Part shown: piece after piece, positions 36,600-45,863 of the stretch | How the letters are laid out: each line of letters starts with the position of its first letter | Position numbering within the stretch: position 1 is the stretch's first letter | NCBI GenBank assembly: GCA_018820275.1 | Contig: JAHJOO010000017.1 | Coordinates: 17,961-81,960, forward strand | Source of the DNA: Alphaproteobacteria bacterium | Lineage (GTDB): Bacteria > Pseudomonadota > Alphaproteobacteria > Caulobacterales > Caulobacteraceae | Length of the DNA stretch: 64,000 nt | Direction: 5' to 3' | Program-made: the position numbers and the translations under genes | Notes under the pieces: model-generated | What the model was told of the DNA's origin: nothing | Seen by the model: only the letters and a program-made list of their open reading frames with translations | Database searches by the model: none

Positions 36600-37517
36600 C
36601 TAGCCCACATGTCCGGCGGCGCGACGAAGGCGGTCGAAGATGGCCTCGCCCAGTCCCTCGCGCGGGATCGGGGCCACGACGATGGCCGCAGGCCGCTCCC
36701 GATCGGCCTCCCGCAGCCGGCGGAACAGGTTCGCCGCAGCTTCGCGCAGGTCGCCCGTCGGGCTCAGGCTCCAGCGCGGCTCGCCCACGCCCGGGCCGAA
36801 GCCGAGCAGGATCTCGCCTGGCCGGACATCGGTCGTTTCGATCCGGACCGGGGCATCGGGGGCATAGTGCAGCGCCAGTCGACCCGGGGAGCGGTGTCCG
36901 TCATCGCTGCCCGCCAGCGGTCCGACCACGGCCTCGATCTGCGCCCGCGTAACGGCCCCCGGCCGCAACAGGGCGACCCGGCCGTCCAGCACCGAGACGA
37001 CGGTGCTCTCCAGCCCCACGGCGCAGGGCCCGCCGTCCAGCGCCTCGGCGACGGCGTGACCCGTCTCCTCAAGGGCGTCGGCGAAGGTGGTGGGGCTGGG
37101 CCGGCCCGAGCGGTTGGCCGAGGGCGCCACGACGGCCCCGCCGAAGGCCGCGATCACGGCGCGCGCGGTCGCGTGTCCGGGGACGCGCACCGCGACGCTG
37201 TCCAGCCCGGCCCGGGCCAGGTCGCACACGCCCCCGCCCTCGCGCGCCGGGGCCACGAGCGTCAGGGGGCCGGGCCAGAAGGCCTCGGCCAGCCTCCGCG
37301 CCACCGGGCCGAAGACGGCCACCCGCTCCGCCTGTCCGACGTCGGCGACGTGGGCGATCAGGGGATTGAAACGCGGTCGGCCCTTGGCCTCGAACACCCG
37401 CGCCACGGCCTCCGGGGTCGCCGCGTCGGCGCCCAGACCATAGACGGTCTCGGTCGGCAGAAGGATCAGCTCGCCCGCCGCCAGCGCGGCCGCGGCCCGC
37501 GCCACGGCGTCCGTCAT
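36600..37517 (-). CDS. Threonylcarbamoyl-AMP synthase (Sua5/YrdC)
   Basis: A 305-residue protein that makes threonylcarbamoyl-AMP for t6A37 tRNA modification. The YrdC domain covers about 1-200 (LPTETVYGLGADA with the KxR-adjacent loop, AKGRPRFNPLIAHV, APSANRSGRPSPT), followed by a C-terminal Sua5 domain (APIPREGLGEAIFDRLRRAA), so it is the longer Sua5 type. The ATG at 37517 overlaps the cytochrome b561 stop in ATGA. The longer upstream frame is an artefact of that gene. Confidence 0.93.
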   Translation of the reverse strand: MTDAVARAAAALAAGELILLPTETVYGLGADAATPEAVARVFEAKGRPRFNPLIAHVADVGQAERVAVFGPVARRLAEAFWPGPLTLVAPAREGGGVCDLARAGLDSVAVRVPGHATARAVIAAFGGAVVAPSANRSGRPSPTTFADALEETGHAVAEALDGGPCAVGLESTVVSVLDGRVALLRPGAVTRAQIEAVVGPLAGSDDGHRSPGRLALHYAPDAPVRIETTDVRPGEILLGFGPGVGEPRWSLSPTGDLREAAANLFRRLREADRERPAAIVVAPIPREGLGEAIFDRLRRAAGHVG

Positions 37518-38065
37518 GGGCGGCGCGGGATCGCCGGGATCATCCGGTGCAGCACGTCGTCGCGATCCCCGAAGTGATGCTTCAGGGCCCCCGCCACGTG
37601 CAGGAACAGCAGGACGTACAGAAGTTTGGGCAGGGCCTCGTGCACGTCCATCAGCGTCCCCGCCAGTTCGCGCCCCCCGCCGATCGGCAGCAGGGGAAAG
37701 TCGAACAGGCCGTACCATTCGAAGCCGCGCCCGGCCGCGGACCCGGCCAGCCAGCCGGTCAGGGGCAGGGCCAGCAGCAGGACGTAGAACAGCACGTGCG
37801 TCGTCCGCGCCGCGATCCTCTGCCAGCGCGGCGTCGTCGCCGGCAGGGCGAGGGCCGGATTGGCCGCGCGCCAGCCCAGACGCGCGAGGGTCAGGATCAG
37901 GATCGTCACCCCGCCCGACTTGTGCAGCATCATCCACAGGCCGCGTTCCGGCCCGCTGACGGATTCGGCGACGGTGATCAGCCCGATCTGGCCGAGCACC
38001 AGAAGGGCCGTGACCCAGTGCAGGGTCAGGGACACGGTCGAATAGCGATGGCGGGGTTCGCCCAT
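37514..38065 (-). CDS. Cytochrome b561 family protein
   Basis: A 183-residue, four-helix inner-membrane di-heme cytochrome. Heme-ligand histidines are in HWVTALL (helix 1), LHKSGG (helix 2) and LHVAGALKHH plus DVHEALPKLL in the second half. It probably moves electrons between the quinone pool and periplasmic acceptors such as superoxide. The start at 38065 (MGEPRHRYS) with purine-rich GGAAGGGAAG upstream is preferred over an ATG 17 codons earlier. Its stop overlaps the Sua5 start. Confidence 0.93.
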   Translation of the reverse strand: MGEPRHRYSTVSLTLHWVTALLVLGQIGLITVAESVSGPERGLWMMLHKSGGVTILILTLARLGWRAANPALALPATTPRWQRIAARTTHVLFYVLLLALPLTGWLAGSAAGRGFEWYGLFDFPLLPIGGGRELAGTLMDVHEALPKLLYVLLFLHVAGALKHHFGDRDDVLHRMIPAIPRRP

Positions 38066-38152
38066 GGGTCTTCCCTTCCGCTGCGGCACAGGGTCACCTT
38101 GGGCCATGCGCCGCACTTCGCCAAGACGCGTGACCGGCTGGAGGAACTGCCC

Positions 38153-39937
38153 ATGACCTATCGCGCGCCCGTCCGCGACCTGATCTTCACGCTGAAGGCC
38201 GTCGCCGGCGTCGACCGCGTCGCCGCCACGGGCGCCTTTCCGGATTTCGACGACGACCTGATGCGCGCCGTGCTGGAGGCGGCGGGCGACTTCTCCGCCA
38301 ACGTCCTCGCGCCCCTGAACTGGCCCGGCGATCAGGCCGGGGCCTCATACGCCAACGGCGCGGTGACCGCCGCGCCGGGCTTCGCCGACGCCTATCGCCA
38401 GTTCGCCGAGGGCGGCTGGACCGGGCTCGGCGCGCCCCCTGAGCACGGCGGCCAGGGCCTGCCCAAGGCGCTGGAACTGGCCGCCTACGAGACCGTCCAC
38501 GCCGCCAACATGGCCTTCGGCCTGTGCCCCATGCTGTCGCTGGCCGCCGTCGAGGCCCTCGAGGCCCACGGCACGGACCGCCAGAAGGCCACCTGGCTGC
38601 CGAAACTGGTGTCCGGCGAATGGACCGGCGCCATGGTCCTGACCGAGCCGCATGCGGGCACGGACCTCGGGGCCCTGACCTCGACCGCCGTGCCCAACGG
38701 CGACGGGACCTACGCCCTCACCGGCCAGAAGATCTTCATCACCTGGGGCGACCATGACGTCACCGACAACATCGTCCACATGGTGCTGGCGCGACTGCCC
38801 GACGCGCCCCCGGGGCCCAAGGGGATCAGCCTGTTCCTCGCCCCCAAATACCTGCTGAAGCCGGACGGCAGCCTCGGCGCGCGCAACGCCTTCCGCCCGG
38901 TGGGCGTGGAGCACAAGCTGGGCATCCACGCCTCGCCGACCTGCGTCATGAGCTATGAGGGCGCGACGGCCGAGCTGGTCGGCAAGCCGAATGAGGGCCT
39001 GTCGCACATGTTCGTCATGATGAACGCCGCGCGGCTGGCCGTCGGCGTCGAGGGGGTCGGCATCGCCGAGCGCGCCTATCAGGGCGCTCTCGCCTACGCC
39101 CTGGATCGTCGCCAGGGCCGCAGCGCGCTCACCGGCGCGCCGAACGCCCTGATCGCGGATCATCCCGACGTGCGCCGCATGCTCTCGGTGATGAAGGCGA
39201 AGATCGCGGCCGCGCGGGCCATCTGCCTGTCCTGCGGGGTCGCCGCCGACCTCGCGCGCCACGCCCCGACGGTCGAGGAACGCGTCGCCTGGAAGGGTCG
39301 CGAGGACCTGCTGACCCCGATCGCCAAGGCCTGGTCGACCGATGTCGGCTGCGAGGTCGCCTCGATGGGCGTGCAGATCCACGGCGGCATGGGCTTCATC
39401 GAGGAGACGGGGGCCGCCCAGCATTATCGCGACGCCCGCATCGCTCCGATCTACGAGGGCACCAACGGCATCCAGGCCATGGACCTCGTCGGCCGCAAAC
39501 TGTCGCAGGACGGCGGAGACGCCGCCCGGGCGATCCTGGCCGAGATGAAGTCCGACCTCGTCCGCCTGCCGCGCCTCTATTCGGGCAAGCCCCTGGAGCG
39601 TCTCCAGGACGCGGTCGAGGCGGCCGAGGACGCCACCCTCTGGCTGCTGGACGCGAAGGCCGATCCCGCCCGCGCCGCCGATGTCCTCGCCGGGGCGGAT
39701 GCCTATCTGAAGCTGATGGGCGACGTGATCGGTGGCTGGCTGCTGGCCCGCGGCGCCATGGAGGCGCGCGCCGAACTGGACTCCGGCCAGGGCGATCCCG
39801 TCTTCCTCGAGGGCCGCATCGCCCTCTACGAGGTCTACGCCGCCAACGTGCTCGGCCACGCCTCCAGCCGGTTGGCCGCCGTCGGACAGGGCGCCGCCCT
39901 GCTTCAGCGCATGTCGGCCGAGGTGCTCGCCGGCTGA
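38153..39937 (+). CDS. Acyl-CoA dehydrogenase (long, DmdC-type)
   Basis: A 594-residue flavoprotein. The long N-terminal domain, Acyl-CoA dehydrogenase core (MVLTEPHAGTDLGALTS, ITWGDHDVTDNIVHMV), IYEGTNGIQAMDLVGRKL with the catalytic Glu, and an extra ~110-residue C-terminal domain place it in the subgroup that includes 3-methylmercaptopropionyl-CoA dehydrogenase. Whether it acts on that substrate or on an ordinary fatty acyl-CoA is not decidable. The ATG at 38153 has GGAGG nine bases upstream. It is divergent from cytochrome b561. Confidence 0.93.
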   Translation: MTYRAPVRDLIFTLKAVAGVDRVAATGAFPDFDDDLMRAVLEAAGDFSANVLAPLNWPGDQAGASYANGAVTAAPGFADAYRQFAEGGWTGLGAPPEHGGQGLPKALELAAYETVHAANMAFGLCPMLSLAAVEALEAHGTDRQKATWLPKLVSGEWTGAMVLTEPHAGTDLGALTSTAVPNGDGTYALTGQKIFITWGDHDVTDNIVHMVLARLPDAPPGPKGISLFLAPKYLLKPDGSLGARNAFRPVGVEHKLGIHASPTCVMSYEGATAELVGKPNEGLSHMFVMMNAARLAVGVEGVGIAERAYQGALAYALDRRQGRSALTGAPNALIADHPDVRRMLSVMKAKIAAARAICLSCGVAADLARHAPTVEERVAWKGREDLLTPIAKAWSTDVGCEVASMGVQIHGGMGFIEETGAAQHYRDARIAPIYEGTNGIQAMDLVGRKLSQDGGDAARAILAEMKSDLVRLPRLYSGKPLERLQDAVEAAEDATLWLLDAKADPARAADVLAGADAYLKLMGDVIGGWLLARGAMEARAELDSGQGDPVFLEGRIALYEVYAANVLGHASSRLAAVGQGAALLQRMSAEVLAG

Positions 39938-40101
39938 CCGGCCAGCGGCAGCTCGATCACGAACCGCGCACCCCCCGCGGCACCGTCCTCCAGCCGCGCC
40001 GCGCCGCCCGCCTGCTGCGCCATTCCGGCCACCTGCGCCAGCCCCAGCCCGGTGCCGACGCCGGCGGGCTTGGTCGGCGCGGCGGTTCCGGTGCCGCGTC
40101 G
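39904..40101 (-). pseudogene. C-terminal relic of a sensor histidine kinase
   Basis: On the minus strand an open frame of 66 codons encodes PTKPAGVGTGLGLAQVAGMA, the G2 box and C-terminal strands of a HATPase_c domain, then FVIELPLAGQ, ending in TGA at 39904. It has no start codon, and an in-frame TGA at 40102-40104 lies just upstream of the homology, so everything N-terminal is gone. The relic overlaps the 3' end of the acyl-CoA dehydrogenase gene by 34 bases. It is probably the remains of a deleted kinase. Confidence 0.75.
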
Positions 40102-40181
40102 TCAGGAATCGGGAGGATTCCCCGCTCGACGGCCCGCGCCGCTTCGGCGATGCTTCGCCATCGCCTTGGAGGGACGACCAC

Positions 40182-40637
40182 ATGATGAAATCGCTGATCG
40201 GGGGCGTCGCCGCCCTCATGCTGACCGCCGGCGCGGCCGCCGCCGACGAATGGGAGGCCATCGCGGTCTCCGACAACGCCGTGATGGCCGTGGACTGGGG
40301 TTCGCTGCGAATCAACGGCAACACGCGCCAGATCAACACCGCCCTGGTCGCGGTCGCGCCCGAGCCCGGACAGTTCGACTGGGCCACGTCGCTGGTCGAC
40401 ATCGACTGTTCGCGGACACGCTACAAGACCGTGCGGTCGAGCTTCTTCTACATCGACGGCCGCTCGGCCTCCGACGACTTCGTCGGCGACGGCAGCTGGA
40501 CCAACATCAGCCCGGGCGCGCTGATGGACGACGTGCGCAGCCAGGTCTGCGCTGCCTCGCCGGGCAAGCAGGGCTATTTCGACGATCCGCAGACCTTCGC
40601 GATCAACGCCCGCCGGGTGATGCTCGAAGCGAACTGA
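40182..40637 (+). CDS. Secreted protein, surface-adhesin-E-like
   Basis: A 151-residue protein with a signal peptide (MMKSLIGGVAALMLTAGAAAA) and a single beta-rich domain: WEAIAVSDNAVMAVDWGSLR, then DIDCSRTRYKTVRSSFFYIDG and a paired cysteine in RSQVCAASP. This pattern resembles the Adhesin_E (surface-adhesin protein E) family, many members of which are simply periplasmic proteins of unknown role. GGAGGG lies about eight bases before the ATG. Probably monocistronic. A different start one codon later is possible. Confidence 0.75.
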   Translation: MMKSLIGGVAALMLTAGAAAADEWEAIAVSDNAVMAVDWGSLRINGNTRQINTALVAVAPEPGQFDWATSLVDIDCSRTRYKTVRSSFFYIDGRSASDDFVGDGSWTNISPGALMDDVRSQVCAASPGKQGYFDDPQTFAINARRVMLEAN

Positions 40638-40679
40638 GGCGGAGCGGCGGACCGCGGTCCGACCCGACCCGGAGCGGCG

Positions 40680-42965
40680 TCAACGAGTCAGGGCGAACCT
40701 GGCCGGGACGCCGCTCTGGGCGTCCGGCGCCAGCCAGACGTCGAACTCGCCCGGTTCCACCGTCCATCGGTTCTCCGGCCCCATATACTCCAGCGCCGAG
40801 CGGTCCAGCACGAAGGCGACCCGTCGGGTTTCGCCGGCGTCCAGCCGCACCTTGCGGAAGCCCTTGAGCTCGCGCACCGGCCGCGTCAGACGCGCGACCC
40901 GGTCCCGGATGTAGAGCTGCACGGTCTCTTCCACCGCGCGGTCACCGCCGTTCGTGACCTCCACCCAGATCTCCAGACGACCGTCCCAGGGCAGGGTCTC
41001 TCCGGTCCGCTGCGTGGGGCCGTAGGTCACCGGCGCATAGGTCAGTCCATGCCCGAACGGCCACGCCGCGCTGTGCGGCGCCTCGCGGAACTGGGTCCGG
41101 AATTCCTCCCGCGGCGGGGCCGGATCGGCCGGCCGCCCGGTGGGCTTGTGATCGTAGTGGAACGGCTGCTGGCCGGAGACGTGGGGGAAGCTGACCGGCA
41201 GACGCCCCGACGGGGAATGATCGCCGAACAGCAGGTCCGCGAGCGCATGACCGTGCTGACTGCCGAGAAACCAGGTGACCAGGATGGCGTCGGCATCCCG
41301 GATGGCCCCCTCCAGCGCGAGGGCGCGGCCGGTCCGGAGCAGGACGACGGTCGGCTTGCCCACCGCCTTCACGGCCTCGGCCAGCGCCTGCTGCGCCGCC
41401 GGCACGACGATCTCGGCGCGGGACTGGGCCTCGGCCGACATGCGCGTCTCCTCGCCGACGGCGAGGATGACGACGTCCGCCGCGCGGGCCGCGGCGACGG
41501 CACGCTCCAGCCCTCCGTCGATCGGCGTCTCCGGGTCCGAGCCGCGCACGAAGCTCACGGCGGCGTCGGGTCCGAGCGCGGCACGCAGGCCGGCCTCGAG
41601 CGACACGGCGCGGCTGCGGTCGCCCCAGATGGTCCACGGGCCGAACACGTCGCCGTCGGCCGCGGGTCCGATCACGGCGATGCGCTTGCCGCGCCTGGGC
41701 AGGGGCAGGAGGCCGCCCTCGTTCTTCAGCAGGACCGCCGACTTGCGTCCGGCCTCGCGTGCCAGGACGTGGTGCTCGGGGGCGTTCACCTCGCGCCGTT
41801 CCACCGCCACGTCCGAGCCCTTGTAGGGATCGTCGAACAGGCCGAGCGCGGCCTTCACGCCCAGCACGCGCCGCACCGCGCGGTCGACCACGGCCATGGG
41901 CACGTCGCCCTTCGCCACGAGGTCCGGGATATGGGCGTTGTAGAGGCCCGACACCATGCTCATGTCGACGCCGGCCAGCAGCGCGATCCGCGCCGCGTCG
42001 CGACCGTCCTCGGCGAAGCCGTGGGCGATCATCTCCTCTTCCGAGGTGAAGTCCGAGACGACGTAGCCCTCGAAGCCCCACTCGTCGCGCAGGATGTCCG
42101 TGAGCAGCCATGCGTTGCCGGTCGCCGGTACGCCGTTGACCTCGTTGAAGGCGCTCATCGTCGACAGGGCGCCGGCGTCGAAGCCGGCCTTGAACGGCGG
42201 CAGATAGACTCCGCGAAGCCGCTGCTCCGACATGTCCGTGGTGTTGTAGTCCAGCCCGGCCTCGGCTGCTCCATAGGCGGCGAAGTGCTTGGGCGTGGCG
42301 AGGATCGCGTCGGCTCGCGAGAGATCGGGCCCCTGAAAGCCGCGCACCCGCGCCGCCGCCAGCACCGAGCCGAGGAAGACGTCCTCGCCGGCACCCTCGA
42401 CGACCCGGCCCCAGCGCTGGTCACGGCCGACGTCGACCATGGGCGCATAGGTCTGGTGGATGCCGGAGGCGGCGGACTCCCGGGCGGCCGCGCGCGCGGT
42501 GCGTTCGGCCAGGCCGGCGTCCCAGGCCGCCGCCTCGCCGAGCGGGACCGGGAAGACGGTATAGAGGCCGTGGATCACGTCGGCCGCGAACAGAAGCGGG
42601 ATGCCGAGTCGGCTCTCCTTCACGGCGATGTCCTGGATGGTCCGCGCGCCCGCGGCACCGACGCCGTTGAACAGGGAGCCGATCTGGCCCTGGCGGATCA
42701 TCCCGGCGATCCGGGCCGGATCGCCGTCCTTGTCGACCGGATTGATCTCCTGCGGGCGGTGGCGGAAGGGATCGTTGAAGAGGCTGAGCTGGCCCGCCTT
42801 CTCGGCGATCGTCATGCGGCCGACCAGGTCGTCGATGCGGGCGGCGTGGCGGACGCGCGCGTCCTGGGCCGCGGCGGAGCGGACCGAGATCATGAAACTG
42901 GCCGCCAGCAGACCCGCGCCTCCCAGCAGGGCGCGACGGGAGGGCGAGGGCGTGCGGACGGTCAT
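40680..42965 (-). CDS. bglX: GH3 beta-glucosidase (BglX-type), exported
   Basis: A 761-residue GH3 enzyme of typical BglX length. A Tat-like signal (SRRALLGGAGLLAASF) leads into the TIM-barrel domain with KHFAAYG, the nucleophile about D305 in GYVVSDFTSEEEM, then the alpha/beta sandwich (KNEGGLLPL, FGDHSPSGRLPVSFP) and a fibronectin-III-like C-terminus (PVRELKGFRKVRL). It removes terminal beta-linked glucose from oligosaccharides in the periplasm. GH3 relatives include enzymes preferring beta-1,2-linkages (sophorose), which fits the GH144-type enzyme 17 kb upstream, but no operator of the lacI type precedes it. Confidence 0.94.
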   Translation of the reverse strand: MTVRTPSPSRRALLGGAGLLAASFMISVRSAAAQDARVRHAARIDDLVGRMTIAEKAGQLSLFNDPFRHRPQEINPVDKDGDPARIAGMIRQGQIGSLFNGVGAAGARTIQDIAVKESRLGIPLLFAADVIHGLYTVFPVPLGEAAAWDAGLAERTARAAARESAASGIHQTYAPMVDVGRDQRWGRVVEGAGEDVFLGSVLAAARVRGFQGPDLSRADAILATPKHFAAYGAAEAGLDYNTTDMSEQRLRGVYLPPFKAGFDAGALSTMSAFNEVNGVPATGNAWLLTDILRDEWGFEGYVVSDFTSEEEMIAHGFAEDGRDAARIALLAGVDMSMVSGLYNAHIPDLVAKGDVPMAVVDRAVRRVLGVKAALGLFDDPYKGSDVAVERREVNAPEHHVLAREAGRKSAVLLKNEGGLLPLPRRGKRIAVIGPAADGDVFGPWTIWGDRSRAVSLEAGLRAALGPDAAVSFVRGSDPETPIDGGLERAVAAARAADVVILAVGEETRMSAEAQSRAEIVVPAAQQALAEAVKAVGKPTVVLLRTGRALALEGAIRDADAILVTWFLGSQHGHALADLLFGDHSPSGRLPVSFPHVSGQQPFHYDHKPTGRPADPAPPREEFRTQFREAPHSAAWPFGHGLTYAPVTYGPTQRTGETLPWDGRLEIWVEVTNGGDRAVEETVQLYIRDRVARLTRPVRELKGFRKVRLDAGETRRVAFVLDRSALEYMGPENRWTVEPGEFDVWLAPDAQSGVPARFALTR

Positions 42966-43046
42966 GACGATCCCTGGTCTGCGGAGGCGGAGCCTCGACT
43001 TACGCCAAGCCGGGCGGTCGGTGGGATCACACCGGGTTTCGCCGGC

Positions 43047-43646
43047 TCAGTTCAGGAGCTCGGCCCCCGAGGGCAGGCCGATGCGCACGGCGAAGCCTGC
43101 GCCGGGCGAGGTTTCCAGCGCCAGCGATCCGTCCTGCCGGGCCACCAGACCCTCGATCAGGGACAGGCCGTCGCCCTTGCGGGGTTCCGCGGCACCGACC
43201 CCCGTGTCGCGCACGACCAGGCTGAGGCCCGACCGGGTCGCCGAGAAGGCCACCGCCAGCGCGCCGCCGCGTCCCTCGGGAAAGGCGTGCTTCGTCGCAT
43301 TGGTGAGCAGTTCGTGCAGAATGACCGCCAGCGGCAGGCGCTGGGCCTCGGGCAGGTCGCCGACGCGCCCGCGCACCTCCAGCCGGACGCCGCGGGCTTC
43401 GAAGCTCCGCCGCCAGAAAGTCAGGGTGTCCTCGACGTAGGCGTCGAACGGGTCGCCCTGGGCGTTGCGCGCGCTCATCAGGCTGACTGCGGCGGCCATG
43501 TCGCTGATCCAGCCGAGATGACGCCGGGCCTCGGGATCGTCGACCGTCCGCAGCCGGATGGCGACGAGAGTCTGCAGAAACCGGCAGCAGGAGTCCGGGC
43601 CCGAGGATCCGGGATGCTGGTCGCCCGCGCGCGAAACTTCCGCCAT
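43047..43646 (-). CDS. HisKA_2/HWE-like kinase lacking the phospho-acceptor His
   Basis: A 199-residue protein with an intact HATPase domain (N-box HELLTNATKHAF, G1 DTGVGAAE, G2 region GDGLSLIEGLVARQDGS) and a DHp-like stretch aligned to HisKA_2 kinases (FLQTLVAIRLRTVDDPEARR). In relatives this region begins HHRVKNNLQ; here it reads GPDSCCRFLQ, so the histidine is replaced (Asp aligned) and the RVKNN is lost. The start is the ATG at 43646; an ATG at 43685 is also in frame but would put a non-conserved stretch at the N-terminus. It is divergent from a receiver gene. Likely a pseudokinase or a phosphatase/scaffold. Confidence 0.75.
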   Translation of the reverse strand: MAEVSRAGDQHPGSSGPDSCCRFLQTLVAIRLRTVDDPEARRHLGWISDMAAAVSLMSARNAQGDPFDAYVEDTLTFWRRSFEARGVRLEVRGRVGDLPEAQRLPLAVILHELLTNATKHAFPEGRGGALAVAFSATRSGLSLVVRDTGVGAAEPRKGDGLSLIEGLVARQDGSLALETSPGAGFAVRIGLPSGAELLN

Positions 43647-43789
43647 CCCACAACTCCGACGCCCTGATTCCCCGAACTTTCTCATAGCTGAGGTTGAACC
43701 GGCCCGCCATCGCCGCGTTACTGTGTCCGGTCGACGACACATGGTGCCAGGGACGGCCGCAGCAGTTCAGTTCGGGGGGATCGCATTCA

Positions 43790-44245
43790 GTGACGGGCGA
43801 CGGCGGCCTGAGGGTCATGATCGTGGAAGATCAGGCTCTGCTGGCCATGGAACTTGAACTCATCCTGCTGGACGGCGGGTGCGAGGTGGTGGGCGTCGCG
43901 GTGGACGCGCGCGGCGCCATCGCCGTGGCCGAGCGCGAGAAACCCGATCTGGCCCTGGTCGACGTCAATCTGATGGACGGCATGACCGGTCCGCAGATCG
44001 CTCATCGGCTGGTGGCCGAGCAGGGTGCGGCGGTCATCTTCCTGACCGCCAATCCCGAGCAGATCCCTGACGGCTTCTCCGGCGCGCTGGGGGCGGTGTG
44101 CAAGCCCTTCGACGAGCAGACGATCCGCGCCGTGGTCGGCTTCGCGCGCCAGTTCATCACCACGCGCACCGTGGGCGCCCTGCCCTGCCGCTTCCGCCTC
44201 GCGCCGTGGTTGACCACGCCGCCGCCGGACGTCGCGCCGCACTGA
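43790..44245 (+). CDS. Single-domain response regulator
   Basis: A 151-residue stand-alone receiver (VMIVEDQALLAME at the N-terminus, D58 in ALVDVN, VIFLTANPE and CKPFDE) with a ~30-residue basic/Pro-rich C-terminal tail but no output domain. The start is a GTG at 43790 because GGGGGGA lies nine bases upstream; an ATG nine codons in (43817) is the alternative. It is divergent from the histidine-less kinase, so the two may form an unusual pair. It resembles the receiver at 11473 in type. Confidence 0.85.
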   Translation: MTGDGGLRVMIVEDQALLAMELELILLDGGCEVVGVAVDARGAIAVAEREKPDLALVDVNLMDGMTGPQIAHRLVAEQGAAVIFLTANPEQIPDGFSGALGAVCKPFDEQTIRAVVGFARQFITTRTVGALPCRFRLAPWLTTPPPDVAPH

Positions 44246-44248
44246 GGC

Positions 44249-45634
44249 TCAGCCCAGGGAGGTGTCCTGTGGCCGCACCGGCTCGCGCATCGTCACCAGC
44301 TCCTCGGCCACCGTCGGATGCACGGCGCAGGTGGCGTCCCATTGCGCCTTGGTCAGTCCGGCCTTCACGGCGATCGCCGCCAGCTGGATGATCTCCGGCG
44401 CGTCCGGCCCGACGATGTGGACCCCGACGACGCGCTGCGTCTCCTTGTCCACGACCAATTTCATCAGCATGCGCTCGTCCGAGCCGGTGAAGGCGTACTT
44501 CATGGGCCGGAAGCGGGCCATGTAGACGTCCACGCCGCCGCCGCAGGCGCGGCGGGCCTCGGCCTCGGACAGGCCGACGGTGCCCACGGGGGGCTGGCTG
44601 AAGACGGCGGTGGCGACGGCCTCGTAGTCGAACCTCATCGGCCGGTCGCGGAATACGGTGGCGTGGAAGGCCACGGCCTCGCGGATGGCGACGGGCGTCA
44701 GGTTCATGCGGTCGGTGACGTCGCCGATGGCCCAGATGTTGTCGGCCGTCGTGCGCGACCACTCGTCGACCTTGATGGCCCCGTCGTCGGTCAGCTCCAC
44801 GCCGGCGGACTCGAGCCCCAGGTTCCTGACGTAGGGGATCCGGCCGGTGGCGAACATGACCACGTCGGTCTCGACCGCGTGGCCGTTTTCGAGGTGGTTG
44901 ACGATGCCGGTCGCGGTCTTCTCCAGAGACTTGTGCTGGCAGCCCAGGATGACCTTGACGCCGCGCTTCTCGATCTCGGCCGCCAGATGGGCCCGCACGT
45001 CGTCGTCGAAGCCGCGCAGGATGTTGGGGCCGCGATAGATCAGGGTCGTTTCCACGCCCAGGCCGGCGAAGATGCCGGCGAACTCCACCGCGATGTAGCC
45101 GCCGCCGGCGATCAGGATCCGCTTGGGCAGTTCCGGCAGGTGGAAGGCCTCCTCGGAGGTGATCGCATGTTCGACGCCCGGCAGTTCCGGCGGGACCCAC
45201 GGGCGCCCGCCGGTGGCGATGAGGATCCTCTCGGCGGTGTAGGTGCGGTCCTTGCCGACGATCTCGACCGTGTGGGCATCCTTCAGGACGGCGCGGCCGT
45301 GGATCAGCTCGGCGCCCGCCTTGCCGAGGTTGGCGGCGTAGATTCCGGACAGCCGGGCGATCTCGACGTCCTTGGTCTCGATGAATTTGGGCCAGTCGAA
45401 GACCGGCTCGGAGATCGTCCAGCCGTAGCCCTCGGCGATCCCGAACTGGTGGGCGAAGTCCGAGGCCATGACCATGAACTTCTTGGGCACGCAGCCGCGG
45501 ATCACGCAGGTGCCGCCGGCGCGATGCTCTTCGGCCACCGCCACCCGCTTGCCGTCCAGCGCCGCCAGCCGGGCGGCCCGCACCCCGCCGGATCCCGCGC
45601 CGATGACGAAGAGGTCGTAGTCGTAGGCGGTCAT
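44249..45634 (-). CDS. gor: Glutathione-disulfide reductase
   Basis: A 461-residue class I flavoprotein disulfide reductase that keeps glutathione reduced with NADPH. FAD motif FVIGAGSGGVRAARLA, redox-active C43/C48 in GGTCVIRGCVPKKFM, NADPH site ILIAGGGYIAVEFAGI, and the C-terminal base region AVHPTVAEELVTM are present. The KRLD-type dimer features are consistent with glutathione rather than trypanothione or mercury. The start at 45634 is the family N-terminus (MTAYDYDLFVIGAG); the upstream frame is spurious. Its stop is three bases from the receiver stop on the opposite strand. Confidence 0.95.
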   Translation of the reverse strand: MTAYDYDLFVIGAGSGGVRAARLAALDGKRVAVAEEHRAGGTCVIRGCVPKKFMVMASDFAHQFGIAEGYGWTISEPVFDWPKFIETKDVEIARLSGIYAANLGKAGAELIHGRAVLKDAHTVEIVGKDRTYTAERILIATGGRPWVPPELPGVEHAITSEEAFHLPELPKRILIAGGGYIAVEFAGIFAGLGVETTLIYRGPNILRGFDDDVRAHLAAEIEKRGVKVILGCQHKSLEKTATGIVNHLENGHAVETDVVMFATGRIPYVRNLGLESAGVELTDDGAIKVDEWSRTTADNIWAIGDVTDRMNLTPVAIREAVAFHATVFRDRPMRFDYEAVATAVFSQPPVGTVGLSEAEARRACGGGVDVYMARFRPMKYAFTGSDERMLMKLVVDKETQRVVGVHIVGPDAPEIIQLAAIAVKAGLTKAQWDATCAVHPTVAEELVTMREPVRPQDTSLG

Positions 45635-45863
45635 GTTGGGGCTCCGGTGGGAAGGCACGGTCGAGGTAGGCGCGCGGGGGGCGCCGGGCAAGCGGAAGCG
45701 GGCTGTGGCGCGCGAGGAGGGCGGAGAGGAAACCGCGCGCCGGCGCGGCTCGTCGCGCGACTCCCGCTTCGCCGCCGGAACCGATTTCACGCCTCCGTCA
45801 CCTCCCGCTCATGGCGATCAGCCTCGGGCCTGAGACCCTGCCGGCTCGATGAGGAGCGGCGCA

